Assembly: GCA_024345305.1 (NCBI GenBank)
Contig: BRON01000003.1
Location: 2,277,361 to 2,341,360, forward strand
DNA length: 64,000 nt
Reading direction: 5' to 3'
Source: Mrakia gelida
Lineage: Eukaryota > Basidiomycota > Tremellomycetes > Cystofilobasidiales > Mrakiaceae
A program made the translations under genes and the position numbers. Positions within the stretch are counted from its first letter, which is position 1. Every line of letters starts with the position of its first letter. Of this stretch, positions 25,642 to 35,600 are shown in pieces. The notes below the pieces were generated by a model, which did no database searches, was not told where the DNA came from, and saw only the letters and a list, made by a program, of their open reading frames with translations.

Positions 25642-25943
25642 GTTGCTTTTGGTCCGCGTGTCGTTCTTTTTGGCCTTCTTGGGCGAAGAGGAGCAGAGAG
25701 AAGAGAAAGAGGGGAGGTGAGGGAGGCCCGTCCTTTTGGCGGAGGCAACCAACTCCCTCAATCTGCCTTCTCATTTCTGCTCCCCCTTCAGCCATGACCC
25801 TGCTGCCCTCCATTCCCCCACTGCCAGCCACCAGAAAGCTCAACTCCCTGTGCCCAGTCCCGAAAGGTCCAAAGAGGCTCCCAACAGATACTAACGATGA
25901 GCCGAGAATCGTCATCATTAATCACAGCTTTTAAAGTTCATTC

Positions 25944-26040
25944 GGAGATGTGGCCGAGCGGTCTAAGGCGCCAGCTTAAGGTGAATGTCAATTTATCTCG
26001 CTGGTCAGAAATGGCATGGGTTCGAATCCCATCGTCTTCA
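25944..26040 (+). tRNA. tRNA-Leu (anticodon AAG), with 17-nt intron
   Basis: The acceptor GGAGATG pairs with CGTCTTC. The D arm is GCC-GAGCGGTCTAA-GGC, the anticodon stem CCAGC pairs with GCTGG, and the loop TTAAGG gives anticodon AAG. A 17-nt intron follows position 37. The variable arm is extended and the T arm is ATGGG-TTCGAAT-CCCAT. Confidence 0.92.
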
Positions 26041-26319
26041 CTTTTGCTGCCCGGAGGAGGTGGGGGAGGGGATTCAGGAAGAGGGATGGGGAGGAAGAGG
26101 GAGGGGATGGATGGGGCGAAGAAAGAAGAGGACAGCCTTTCCTTTTGGCTGGAGAAGGGAAGGAAAGAGCAGGGGCCATGCAAGGAGAGAGAGTCCTCAC
26201 TCTTCTGCTGCAGGCCTGTTCAAAGACAAGACAACCGCCACCCCCTTTCCCTTTCCCCTCCTACCCTCTTCCAGCGGAGAACTGCGCCATCGGTGACTGT
26301 TTACAGTGCGCTTCTGGTG

Positions 26320-26405
26320 GACTTTGTAGTTTAGGTGGTTAGAGCGTCGGCTTGTGGTTCAGCATCGACTCGCCGGATACGGGTGTTCGAGTCACCCCAA
26401 GGTCA
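26320..26405 (+). tRNA. tRNA-His (anticodon GTG), with 13-nt intron
   Basis: The acceptor GACTTTG pairs with CAAGGTC. The D arm is GTTT/GAGC, the anticodon stem TCGGC pairs with GCCGG, and the loop TTGTGG gives anticodon GTG. A 13-nt intron follows position 37. The T arm is GGGTG-TTCGAGT-CACCC. A G precedes the acceptor, although the extra G of tRNA-His is normally added after transcription. Confidence 0.9.
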
Positions 26406-26608
26406 TCTCCTCCGTTTTTGCCGCCCCGAAGGGTGGTTTTTTGGACACGGAAGACTGGCACCGAGACGAAGGGTTTGTTGAAGAGGAGCGCAAAATTGGA
26501 GGGAAGGGCGAACAGAAAGCAAGGGAGAGGAGAAGTACTTCCTCCCCTCCCTCCTCCCGCCCCGCGCTCCCTGACGTAGCTCTGCACCCGCCCCCTTTAG
26601 TCATCAAC

Positions 26609-26781
26609 TTCTGGGTGGCTCAGTTGGTAGCGCGTAAGACTGTTATTTCAAGGGGTCGGAGGAGCGAGAGTGATGGGAGAATCCGCGAGACATGCGTTTC
26701 TTCTGTTGCTCTTTATTTAACCCCTCCTTCCCCTAGGGTACGTTCATCTTAAGGTCCATGGTTCGAGCCCATGTCTAGAAG
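26609..26781 (+). tRNA. tRNA-Asn (anticodon GTT), with unusually long 100-nt intron
   Basis: The acceptor TTCTGGG (26609-26615) pairs with TCTAGAA (26774-26780). The D arm is GCTC-AGTTGGTA-GCGC. The anticodon stem TAAGA (26635-26639) pairs with TCTTA (26747-26751), and the loop CTGTTA gives anticodon GTT. The intron spans 26646-26745. Its ends contain AGGGGT and ACCCCT, which can pair and bring the splice sites together. The T arm is CATGG-TTCGAGC-CCATG. Confidence 0.85.
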
Positions 26782-29084
26782 CTGTTTCCTTTTGCCGCTC
26801 TCTGTCAGTGAGCTTGGGTTGTAGAGATAGAGGGGAGAAGGGAGGCTTTGATTGCCTGCTCTCTCTTGTTTTTGCATCCGGCTTCTCTTCCCCTCCCTTT
26901 TGCCTGTCGTCTCAACCGGACGGCTCTCTCACGCACTTGCTTCCCTTGCGCCTCTTGATTACTTCCGGTTACGCTACCCTCTCTCTCCCTCATGTGCATG
27001 GTCCGGTCTGGTTCAGTCCCTCCCCGCCCGTCCCTTCGGCTCCCTTCTCTATCTTCTTGTAGCTTTTGGGGCAGAGAAAGGGACAACCTGAGTCAGCTGC
27101 GAGGAAAAGAAAGAGAAGAGAAGAAGGCTTGACGAGAGGGAGGGAGGGAGGATATGAACGTTGAGAGGGTCCTCGATAGAGAGAGCGAGGTGAAAGCAAT
27201 GAGGCGAGAGGTATCGTGGAGCGCTCAAAAGAAAAGCAAGAACTTGGGAGAGAGATCAGGGAGCGAAGGCGAGAGCGGTGTGAAGGATGGGTACAGTGTT
27301 GGTTCGGAGAGATGATATGGAACAAAGCGACCGCGAAGGGACTTCAGACAGAGGGATATGGCGGGGATATAAAACGCACAGGTGAGAGGAAGAGGGATGA
27401 TCCGTGACCAAAAGAGGGAAGGGAAGAAGAAGAGAGGAAGACACACCCGAACAGATCGTCTGGACAGCGAAGGGAGCGCTCGCGCACTCAGCAGTCCGAT
27501 CAGCGCGACCCCTCCTTTTGTTGCTTGTGCAGCACGAGCTGAACCGAGAGAAAGGCCAAAAGGGAGATGGTTTACCAAACCACCCCACCCTAACCCTAAC
27601 CCTATGCGAGGAACCAGTGATTTGAGCGGGAATGATAGTGTTGAACAGCTGAGCGCACCTTCGTCGCGTCCCGAAACGAGCCAGTCCCTCACCAGCTAGT
27701 TCACTCGCCAATACACATCTCGATACCTCCGAACAACAGTAGACTGACCTCAGGCCCTTTCCGACAACAACGAGACAAGCAGCTTCAAAAGGAAGGAAAG
27801 CGAACTGCTGAAAGGCGAAGGAAACGAGCACAGGGCAGGAGGATAGGCGCCTGCAGCTTCGCGTTGCCTCTCAAAGCTTCCTCACTCCCTCTCTCATCCC
27901 CCAGCATAGCTCCCCGTACACTCCAATATCCCCAAACGACGTCCCAAGCAGAACGAACCAAGATCCTCCCCTCCTCCCCAACCTCATTTGGACGCGACCT
28001 CAGTTCGAGCGTTGTGATTTCCGGTTTTGAGTGACTTCCCCTCTCAGACCCAAACAGCACTTCTTCACGCGTTTTGTTTACTTGGTTTGGTGAGGCACAA
28101 CTGGATTAGGAGACTGAGTGAACTGGGTGGCGGCGAATGGGGCGGGAAAGGTAAGGGATTCGGGGGCGAGTGGTTGCAAGGCGGAGGGAATGGAGAGCTG
28201 AGAACAAACGAGGAGAACGATGTGCAAGAAGTTGAACGCGTGGAGGGTTTCATTCGGGACAAGCAAGGTTGAGGGCGAGATGTATAGCAAAGAAGTTGAC
28301 TGGTTGGTTGACTTGGGTGAGAAGAAAGATGAGGAGGGCAAGGTTGATCGATTTGCTTTGGGCTGGTTCTGAGCACTTGGTGAGATCTAGACCATGAATC
28401 GTGCCAGGGTGTTGTGACAGCGCCGATGGACCAGGCGACATGGAGGCAGTATAGATCCATTCTTTGTCGCCTTGTACCACTTGCAGGGGAGTGGCATAGA
28501 GAGAAACGAACTTGGTCTGCAGAGCTCGTTTTGAGCGCTTTGGTTCGTTTCGTCTCCGCTTCTTGCTCTCTCTCTCGTTCGGTTGGGAAGACTTTCACCC
28601 GGGAGTTTCAGAAGCACCCGTTATCCTACTTCCGGCCGCGGAGTTGCTTCAACTCTCCCGACCGAGTGAAAGCTCGCAAAACGAGCGATTGGGCCGAACT
28701 GAGCACTTGATGAGATCTTCACCATCGCGGCGGGTTGAGAACGATCTGAAAGCGCCAGGCGACATCAGTCAGGGAGCTTCATCCTCTTTGATCAAAGGAC
28801 ATCATCAACTTGCGTACGAGCAGCGAACTGTGGCTCTTCTCTCTCATTCTCAGCAGAAAAGGAAGCTGTTTCTCCTTCGTCTCTCTTTCCCTCAGCAGTC
28901 CCCGAGCCCGTTGCTATACACTTCCCCCTTTGCTCCACACCGAGGCCATTCCAACATAACTGTAATGAGTGTGGCACCAGATCAACCACACACCTTCTTC
29001 CCTCTCACCCGCCCGCTCTGAGAATGAGAACGCCCGAACGAACGCCTTGGCTCGAGCGTTGTGGGTTCTGGTTGCAGCTCTGTT
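26782..29084. other. Transition zone from tRNA cluster to subtelomere
   Basis: I see no supported gene in this 2.3 kb. It contains the interstitial telomere-like tract at 27588, the inverted copy of a 27-bp motif at 27998, and two related ~70-bp stretches at 28370-28441 and 28700-28765 that share TGAGCACTTG and CCAGGCGACAT. Confidence 0.5.
27588..27604 (-). repeat. Short interstitial telomeric sequence
   Basis: Nearly three CCCTAA units lie in tandem, the reverse complement of the terminal TTAGGG repeats. The orientation is opposite to the chromosome end at 64000. It sits about 1.5 kb before the first subtelomeric block. Confidence 0.75.
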
Positions 29085-29104
29085 CTGCTCTAACGGTATG
29101 CGCG

Positions 29105-29189
29105 CCGTTCCAACGCGTTGGAACGGTCGTTTCCGTCAAGTCGACTTGACGGATCCGTCAAGTCCGACCGTTCCAACAGGACTTGACGG
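29105..29189. repeat. Palindrome cluster 1 at left edge of subtelomeric block 1
   Basis: A perfect 22-bp palindrome built on half-site CCGTTCCAACG lies at 29105-29126. Two overlapping 22-bp palindromes of arm sequence GACTTGACGG follow at 29132-29153 and 29143-29164. A hairpin with an 11-bp stem comes last (29155-29165 with 29179-29189); its loop again contains CGTTCCAACA. The right arm is followed by another copy of the arm. Confidence 0.9.
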
Positions 29190-29470
29190 ACTTGACGGAC
29201 TTTGCGTCGCTTCGTTCTCCCTCCCCTCCCCACCGAATTGCGAGCGGGAAAAACGACCAGCTAGATCTACCTATGAAGTACAATGTATCAGATGCACAGC
29301 TGTATACGAGAAAAGCTGCATCGTCGACAGATATTCTCCCGAGAGGTACCTCAAAACGAAGGAGAGGGCGAGCTCGAGCTGACTTCCGCGAGTTCTTTTC
29401 GGAGGAGCTCCATCCTCTCTCTTTCAGCTTCTCTGTATACTCAAGGCCGAAACCGCGGATTGTAAAGGGC

Positions 29471-29640
29471 TGGAGTCGTTGGTACATAGCTCTAGTATGT
29501 CCCGTAAAGAGGGCTTAGCTCTAGAGTGAGAACGTGCTCTCGACTCGAGGTTAAAAGTTATGAGCTCGAGCTCACCTCTGAGCTCCTTCCCCTCCCTCCG
29601 ATGCAGGCCTGAGCGTCGTGGCGGGAGAATTTGCTCGCTC
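29471..29640 (+). repeat. Block leader segment, one of five copies
   Basis: A segment beginning GGAGTCGTTGGTACATAGC occurs at about 29472, 37478, 40185, 52731 and 60785. In blocks 1-3 it lies just upstream of the first conserved exon of the big gene. At 37478 and 60785 it lies downstream of the gene and leads into noncoding sequence. It probably holds promoter or 5' leader sequence. Confidence 0.7.
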
Positions 29641-29642
29641 GA

Positions 29643-32600
29643 ATGGGGAGCGTGCTCTCTATACCTAGTTTCCTGACTAGGCTTTTCTCAGATTCCGATT
29701 CACTGCGAGAACGCTGGCGCAGTGGCAGCAAACCTGTCGATGGAAGGACCTTCTCGTTCGTTCAAGCTCAGCATCAACCTCCTCCCCTCTCTCCTTCCTC
29801 CCTCGCTTACCTCCTACAACAGCAGCTGGACTCTTCCTGGACCTCCTGCCTCTTTGGTACTCTAGAATCGACCTGGGCGATGGGAGGGTGGTTTCATAAA
29901 TCGGTGGATCTACAAAGCTGTGGACCGAAGGGGACGAGCTCCGAGTCCATCCCGTGTCTTCGACGAGAAGTTGCGGAGCTGCTCTCTCCCCCAACCACAT
30001 CGACATCGACCTCTTCCCTTGACACCTTCCTTTCCATTTCCACTTCCCCTTACCAACAACTTGTCAGATCCTACGAGGGACCAGCCTCCTTCCCAAGGAC
30101 CCACTGGAGCAGTGCTCGAACGGCAGACTTGGTGAGCTCCCTCGCCTTATCGCTCCCTTATCGCTTCCCTTTCCTCAACCCCTCCTCCTCTCGCAAAGGA
30201 GGGAAGTCCTTTTTCTCTAGCTTCTATGTTGGGAGAGTATCCTTTGGGGTGAATAGAACCCACTGAGAAGGTGGATGCATGCTGGGAAGGTCTCTTGTTT
30301 GAAGGAAGGAGGGAGGAGCTCGCTCGCTCGCTCATGACTCGGTCTTCCGCTCCTCCTTCCCTTCCCTCCTTCATGAGCGAGCTCGATGCTGACCCCCTTT
30401 CCTCCCCTTCTCTCCCTACCAGGAACTTCTCCCCCACTCCTTCTCTACTCCTATCCGTCCAACGGACCCGATCCACTCTCACAACCCTCTCGAGCTTCCT
30501 TCGAAAGCGACCTCAGCCAAACCTCCTTCCCCTTTGGAACCCTCGCTGAACGAGCTCTCGAGAGACTTTCTCGTGGACTCAAGTGAGTCTTTCGCTTTCA
30601 GTTAGAGGTAGGGGAGGTGGGATGAGGTGTCACCTGCCTTTGCAGAAGGAAGGAGAAGGAAGGAGGAGTTGCGAGCTCGAGCTGACCATCGTTCTTCCCT
30701 CTACCTCGCTCGCTCTCCCTCCTTCCCCTTGCACTCTCAGGTTCTTTCTTCAGTACCGTAAGTTGCCCTCGCATACCTCAATCTTCTCATACCATCCACC
30801 CTCCGCTTGGTTCTGTTCTGACTTTCGATTGACCTTCTCTCGTTCGTGCTCGAGCAGATGAGCTTCCCATGCTCAAAAGCGATCTGCCATGCCCTCTCAC
30901 CCTTCTCCACCCTTGCTAAACTCACCGAGCATGTGAAGGATGTTCATCAAGCTGAAATTCGTCTTGCTGGAGGTCTCAAAGGTGCGCTTGCACACATCTT
31001 CTCCGTGTAGGTTCCGTTTAAGCCCAACACTCATCCCGTTCCTCCCTTCCTCTCGTTCTCCCTCCCCCATCCCTCTCAGTGCCGCGTGGAACCAACGGAT
31101 CGTTCTCCTGCCCTCGACCTCACTCGGAACCTCACTTTTCCCGTACCCCAAACGCGTTTCATAAGCACTGGAAGATCTGCACGGTGACTGAACCTCTGCA
31201 TCCGCTCTTCCCTTCTCCTCTCGTTCACTCTTCATCTCCTTCTCCCCAACCCGACACTACCCCTCCGCCAACACAGGATCAGCTGGAGGAGGAGGAGAAC
31301 GCTCACCTAGGGGATGGGGAAGGGTTTGGTTTTGGGATGGACGAGGGGGAGGGAGAGGGAGAGACCGAGCGAGGTGGTGGCGAGGGAGTTGGAGGGAGTG
31401 CGAGTGGGTCGAGCTCGAGTGGGACGAGGAAGGGGAAGGAACGCGAGGTTGTTGTTGAGAGTGAGGGTGTTGGTGGGGAGGATGGGAACCTTTCGGAAGA
31501 TGGAGGAGTCGGTGCTGCATGTGGGATGGATGGAGTCGAGGGCGAGGTCTCTTCGGACGATGGTGAGTCTCTCTAGGTCACTCTTGTTTGCTCTCTCGCT
31601 CGAGAGTATGGACTCGTGCTGATCCTCAAACCCTTCTTCCCTCCATCAGGCTCAACAGCATCGGTTCTTAGAGACGACAGGGCTGGTAACAACAGCCTCA
31701 GGGGACTCACCATCGGAGGATCTTTCGTTCGAGACGCGTTCTGGAAGCTACCTCATCTCGCCAGTTCGTTCTTCTTCTCCTCCCTCCTCCTTGCTCTCCC
31801 CCTTCCTTCCCGACCCTGACCTTTCTCCTCTTCCTCCTTTCAGCCACTCCCGCTCTCAATATCGCCTCTCTCGCTGTCAACACTCGCATCGGCCTCGTCA
31901 TCTCAACCCACGAGGACTCCCACGGAGGAGGTGTTCGTCCCTCTCGCATCGGACACCATCTTTCACTCCACACTCCGTCCCTCTCCTCCTCCCAGCGGAA
32001 GACTCTCACCCGAGATGCCACCCAGCTCCTCAACCTCTCTTCCTCTCTCGACACCTCCGACTACGCTTCCCTCGCCAACAACCAAGACGCGATCGGCCTC
32101 CTCCTCTCGACGAGTTCAGGCTCGACCTTCCCTATGGTCGAGGGAATCGCTGTGAGGTCAGGAATAGGGTGTGGGAGCTGTGGAGCTGTCTACAAGGATG
32201 GCGACTCCCTCCGAAGCCACCGTCACAAGAGGCACGGAGGAACAAACCTCGCTCCCACTCCCGCCTACTTCCAACGGCTCTTCCCCGACGCTCACCTCCC
32301 CGCCTTCGCCGTTCCTCCTCCCTCCCACGACTCCACCAACTTTGTTCCTCCTCCCCCTCCCAAGGTCCCACGATCGGATCCCCTCTCGGCATCAGCAGCC
32401 TTCCTTCTCAAGCAGCAGAACGAGATACTCTCCTCCCTTCCCATCCCCAGCGACAAGCTCGACAATTCCCTCTACCATCAACCAGTCTACCAGAACCCTC
32501 TCGGCTACGGCTCCTTCATCCGACCCTACCCTCTCGCCATCCTTCGCTCAGCCATCTCCCCCGCCCACAACTACCGATCCTCGGACAAGACTCGAATCGA

Positions 32601-35600
32601 AGACCGCGACCCTCTGCGAAACGTCTGGGTCCACGTTCAGGATCTCGCCTTAGGGGTTCGGAAGTACGGGACGAACCCGAGCGAGTTCGCTGTGGCGAGG
32701 AAGATCGGGATGGGGGATGGGTCGGTGCAGATCTCGGAGGACATGGTCGAGGAAGAGCGAGGAGGGAAGGGACCGACGAGGATCTTCAAGCCGCGGCTTG
32801 CGGATTCGACCCTCAAACGATACAGCAGGGACGCAAGCTCGCTCATCCTCTTTGCCCTCAGGGTCACGCCAACGGTCTACCGAAACCCCATCCCCATCCC
32901 TCAGGGCAAGCTCGCACCTCCTCCAATCATCTCCCCTCCTCCCTCCTCCTCCTCCTTCACCACCTCCATCGACCTTCCCTCCTTCCACACCACCGAGCGG
33001 ATGGTACTCGCAGCCAACACCCTCCGTCAAGTCCTCCAGAGGGACGTCCTCACCCAGCCGAACGGGGTCGTCGGAGGAGAAGGGAGAGGAGGAGTCGAGG
33101 AGTCAAAGGAGGTTCAGGACGCCCTCCTCCAGTTCCTCCTTGCGATCTACTCCCCTCGATACTCATCCACTCCTCCTCGGGGCCAGATGGTCCTAGATCA
33201 GTTCCTAATCTGCCTTTCCCTCGCTGCTGGAGGAGGCTTTCGGGAGATCGGATCGTTCGGACCTCAGCTCGCGTCCTGCGAGTTCTTCGTTCGACTCGTC
33301 GTCTACCGCCTAGTGCTGGACGAGATTGGATGGGGAGAGGTTAGGGAGTTGGATGAAGCTGAGGTTGGAGCAGTGCCAGTGTCGAGAGGGTAAGTCGGTT
33401 GTCTGGATCGCTTTGGGGTTCGAAACGCGTCGCTCACCTCTCTCTCTTTCTTCTTTCTCAGTCTCGACTCGCCGCTCTTCGAACTCGTCACAGCTCACCC
33501 CAACGGAGCTCAAGTCACACCCTTCGTCGTCCTTCGAGCTACTCGCTATCCCATCTCCCACGCCATCACCGCTGCTGGACCCGTCGTCTCCATCCAACCC
33601 CTCCACGACCCAGTCGAAGGCCACCTCCTCCCTCTCCTCTCCTACAACCGCTTCATCTCCCTCACCGCTATTGCCGACGCAGCCAAGGGAGCCATCGCAT
33701 CAGCTGCTTCCTTGATCAAGACCCTCACCTTCTCGGCAGACCTCTCAGCAGTTGGCCGAACGATGGAAGGAGTGACGGTCGGAGGAGTTGCGGGAGAGGT
33801 TGGAGGATCGATCTTCACGGATCCATCAAACTGCATCAAGCTCGGGATACCTCGGAACCAACAGGCTCTCCTCCTCTCCCTCTCTCTCTCCAACTCCAAG
33901 CTCTGGATCTCAAACCCTTCGGATCCTCTCAAACCCCAGCTCAACCTTCCTCACGCCCGAGCCTTCCTTCACTCCCTAGCCGCCGCGAAGCTCAACCTCC
34001 TCGTCGCCATCCACCTCTCCTCCCCTGGAGGTCGAGCTTCGGAACTCGTTACTCAGCAGCTCACCCGAACGGTCGACCACGGCTCCTCTCTCTTCATCAC
34101 CTCCAACCGACTCGCCGTTCGTACGGAGGTCAACAAGACAGGAACGAAGACCATCCATCGCTTCGTGTCGCCGACCCTCGTGCCTCTCGTCATCCAGCTC
34201 TTCGGAGTCGTACAACCCTTCGCTCTCTACCTTCTCTCCCTCCTCCACTCTCTCAGCCCTCTGGACAACAACCTCGACGTTCAGACCACCTTCAGGACGT
34301 TCCTTTGGACGAACGGTGTCGGGAAGCAGATCGTCGCCGCCGACCTCAGATCCCACCTCAAGCTCGCCTTCGTCTTGTCAGGCTCGTCGTCGGGAGTCGG
34401 GCTCCAAACGGTTCGACACGCCGAAGTCTTCATCAGTCGGATCATCCTTCCTCTCCTCGGATCCGACGCTAACGGACTCCTCGTCGCTCTGGAGACTCAG
34501 TCGAGCCAACGGGGCCACTCGCTCAAGACGGACGAGGCGGCTTACGGAAACACGGATTCGAGTGGTGGGATTCGGGACTTGGCTGCTTTTGGAGATGCAA
34601 CGAATGCGATGAGGGTTGTGAGCCTGTATCAACTCGCGTTGGGAGTGGATCCTGTGAGTCTTCGCCTCCAGGCTCGTTCTCGATCTTCACTCGACCCCTC
34701 GTTCTGACCAACCCTCCTCTTCCCCCTCCGCTACGCAGGTTCTCAAGATCGATCGCTTGCCCGACAGGCTGGATCTGTTTCTTGGGCGTAGCTCTCATCC
34801 GTCGGTGAGTCCTTCCTCCGTTCTCTCTTCTGGCGACGTCCCTCGCCTGACTGACGCGTCTCTCTTCCTCTCCTTCTCTTCAGCTCTCCTCCAAGCGTCC
34901 CTCCTCCTCTTCTCTCTCTTCCTCCCAACCTCTCTTCAAACGTCCCACACCAGCACCACCCTCCCCTCCTCCAGTCTCAGGGTACGACGACGAAGGATCC
35001 GAGCCGATGGAGCTAAGTCGAGACGACGCGTCAGGAGGAGGAGACAGCGCGAGAGACCCAGTCTTGGAGGAGGAGAGGAGTTCGATTCTTTCATCAAGTG
35101 CGGTGGAAGTATCCTCAAGAAGCCGGACTCCTCTCGATCTCCAAGCTCTCACGGACGGTGTCGACTTCGACGACGACATGGACGACTTCGACGGATCCAG
35201 TCCCCCTCCTCCTCCTCCTCCGCCTCCTCGCGTTCATCCCGAACCCTCCCCTCTCCTCGTTCCTCCTCCCTACTCCCAAGCGGACGTCATCACCAGCCTT
35301 CTTCGGGAGTGGACCGGCAACCCATCAGCGGAGCTTTACCAAAACCAGCTCGAAGCTGCTGCCAAGATCATCCGCGGAGGAACCGATTACCTTCTCAGCA
35401 GCCCCGTTGGGTCGGGCAAGACCTTCCTCTCCCTCCTTCGAGCTCTCCTCGACCGCAGTCACCCTACTGGTCGTCTCGTCGTCTTCATAACACCCTTCCG
35501 CTCCATCCTCGCTACGCTTCACGCTCGATGTCGGAACAGCAGTCTCGACGTCCACACCCACCCCTTCCCTCCCGAAACCCCTCTCGTCAGCCTCCGAGGT

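Noticed and set aside
27256..27831. 191-residue open frame on minus
   Set aside because: No recognisable motif, mixed codon use unlike the real genes nearby, and it spans the telomere-like tract.
29105..29126. Rho-independent terminator reading of the palindromes
   Set aside because: The host is eukaryotic and no T tract follows. The perfect palindromes recur at block edges, not at gene ends.
29183..29518. Possible small gene just after the palindrome clusters (ILPRGTSKR frame)
   Set aside because: It is conserved among blocks, but so is the surrounding DNA. Copy 3 has stops, and no start or clear splice pattern is shared. It is more likely leader or promoter.
31791..33344. 517-residue open frame overlapping helicase copy 1
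   Set aside because: Arg/Ser/Pro/His-rich shadow of the true frame (32134-33393), which carries the zinc finger and C-ending codons. The same shadow appears in copies 2 and 3 because the DNA is duplicated.
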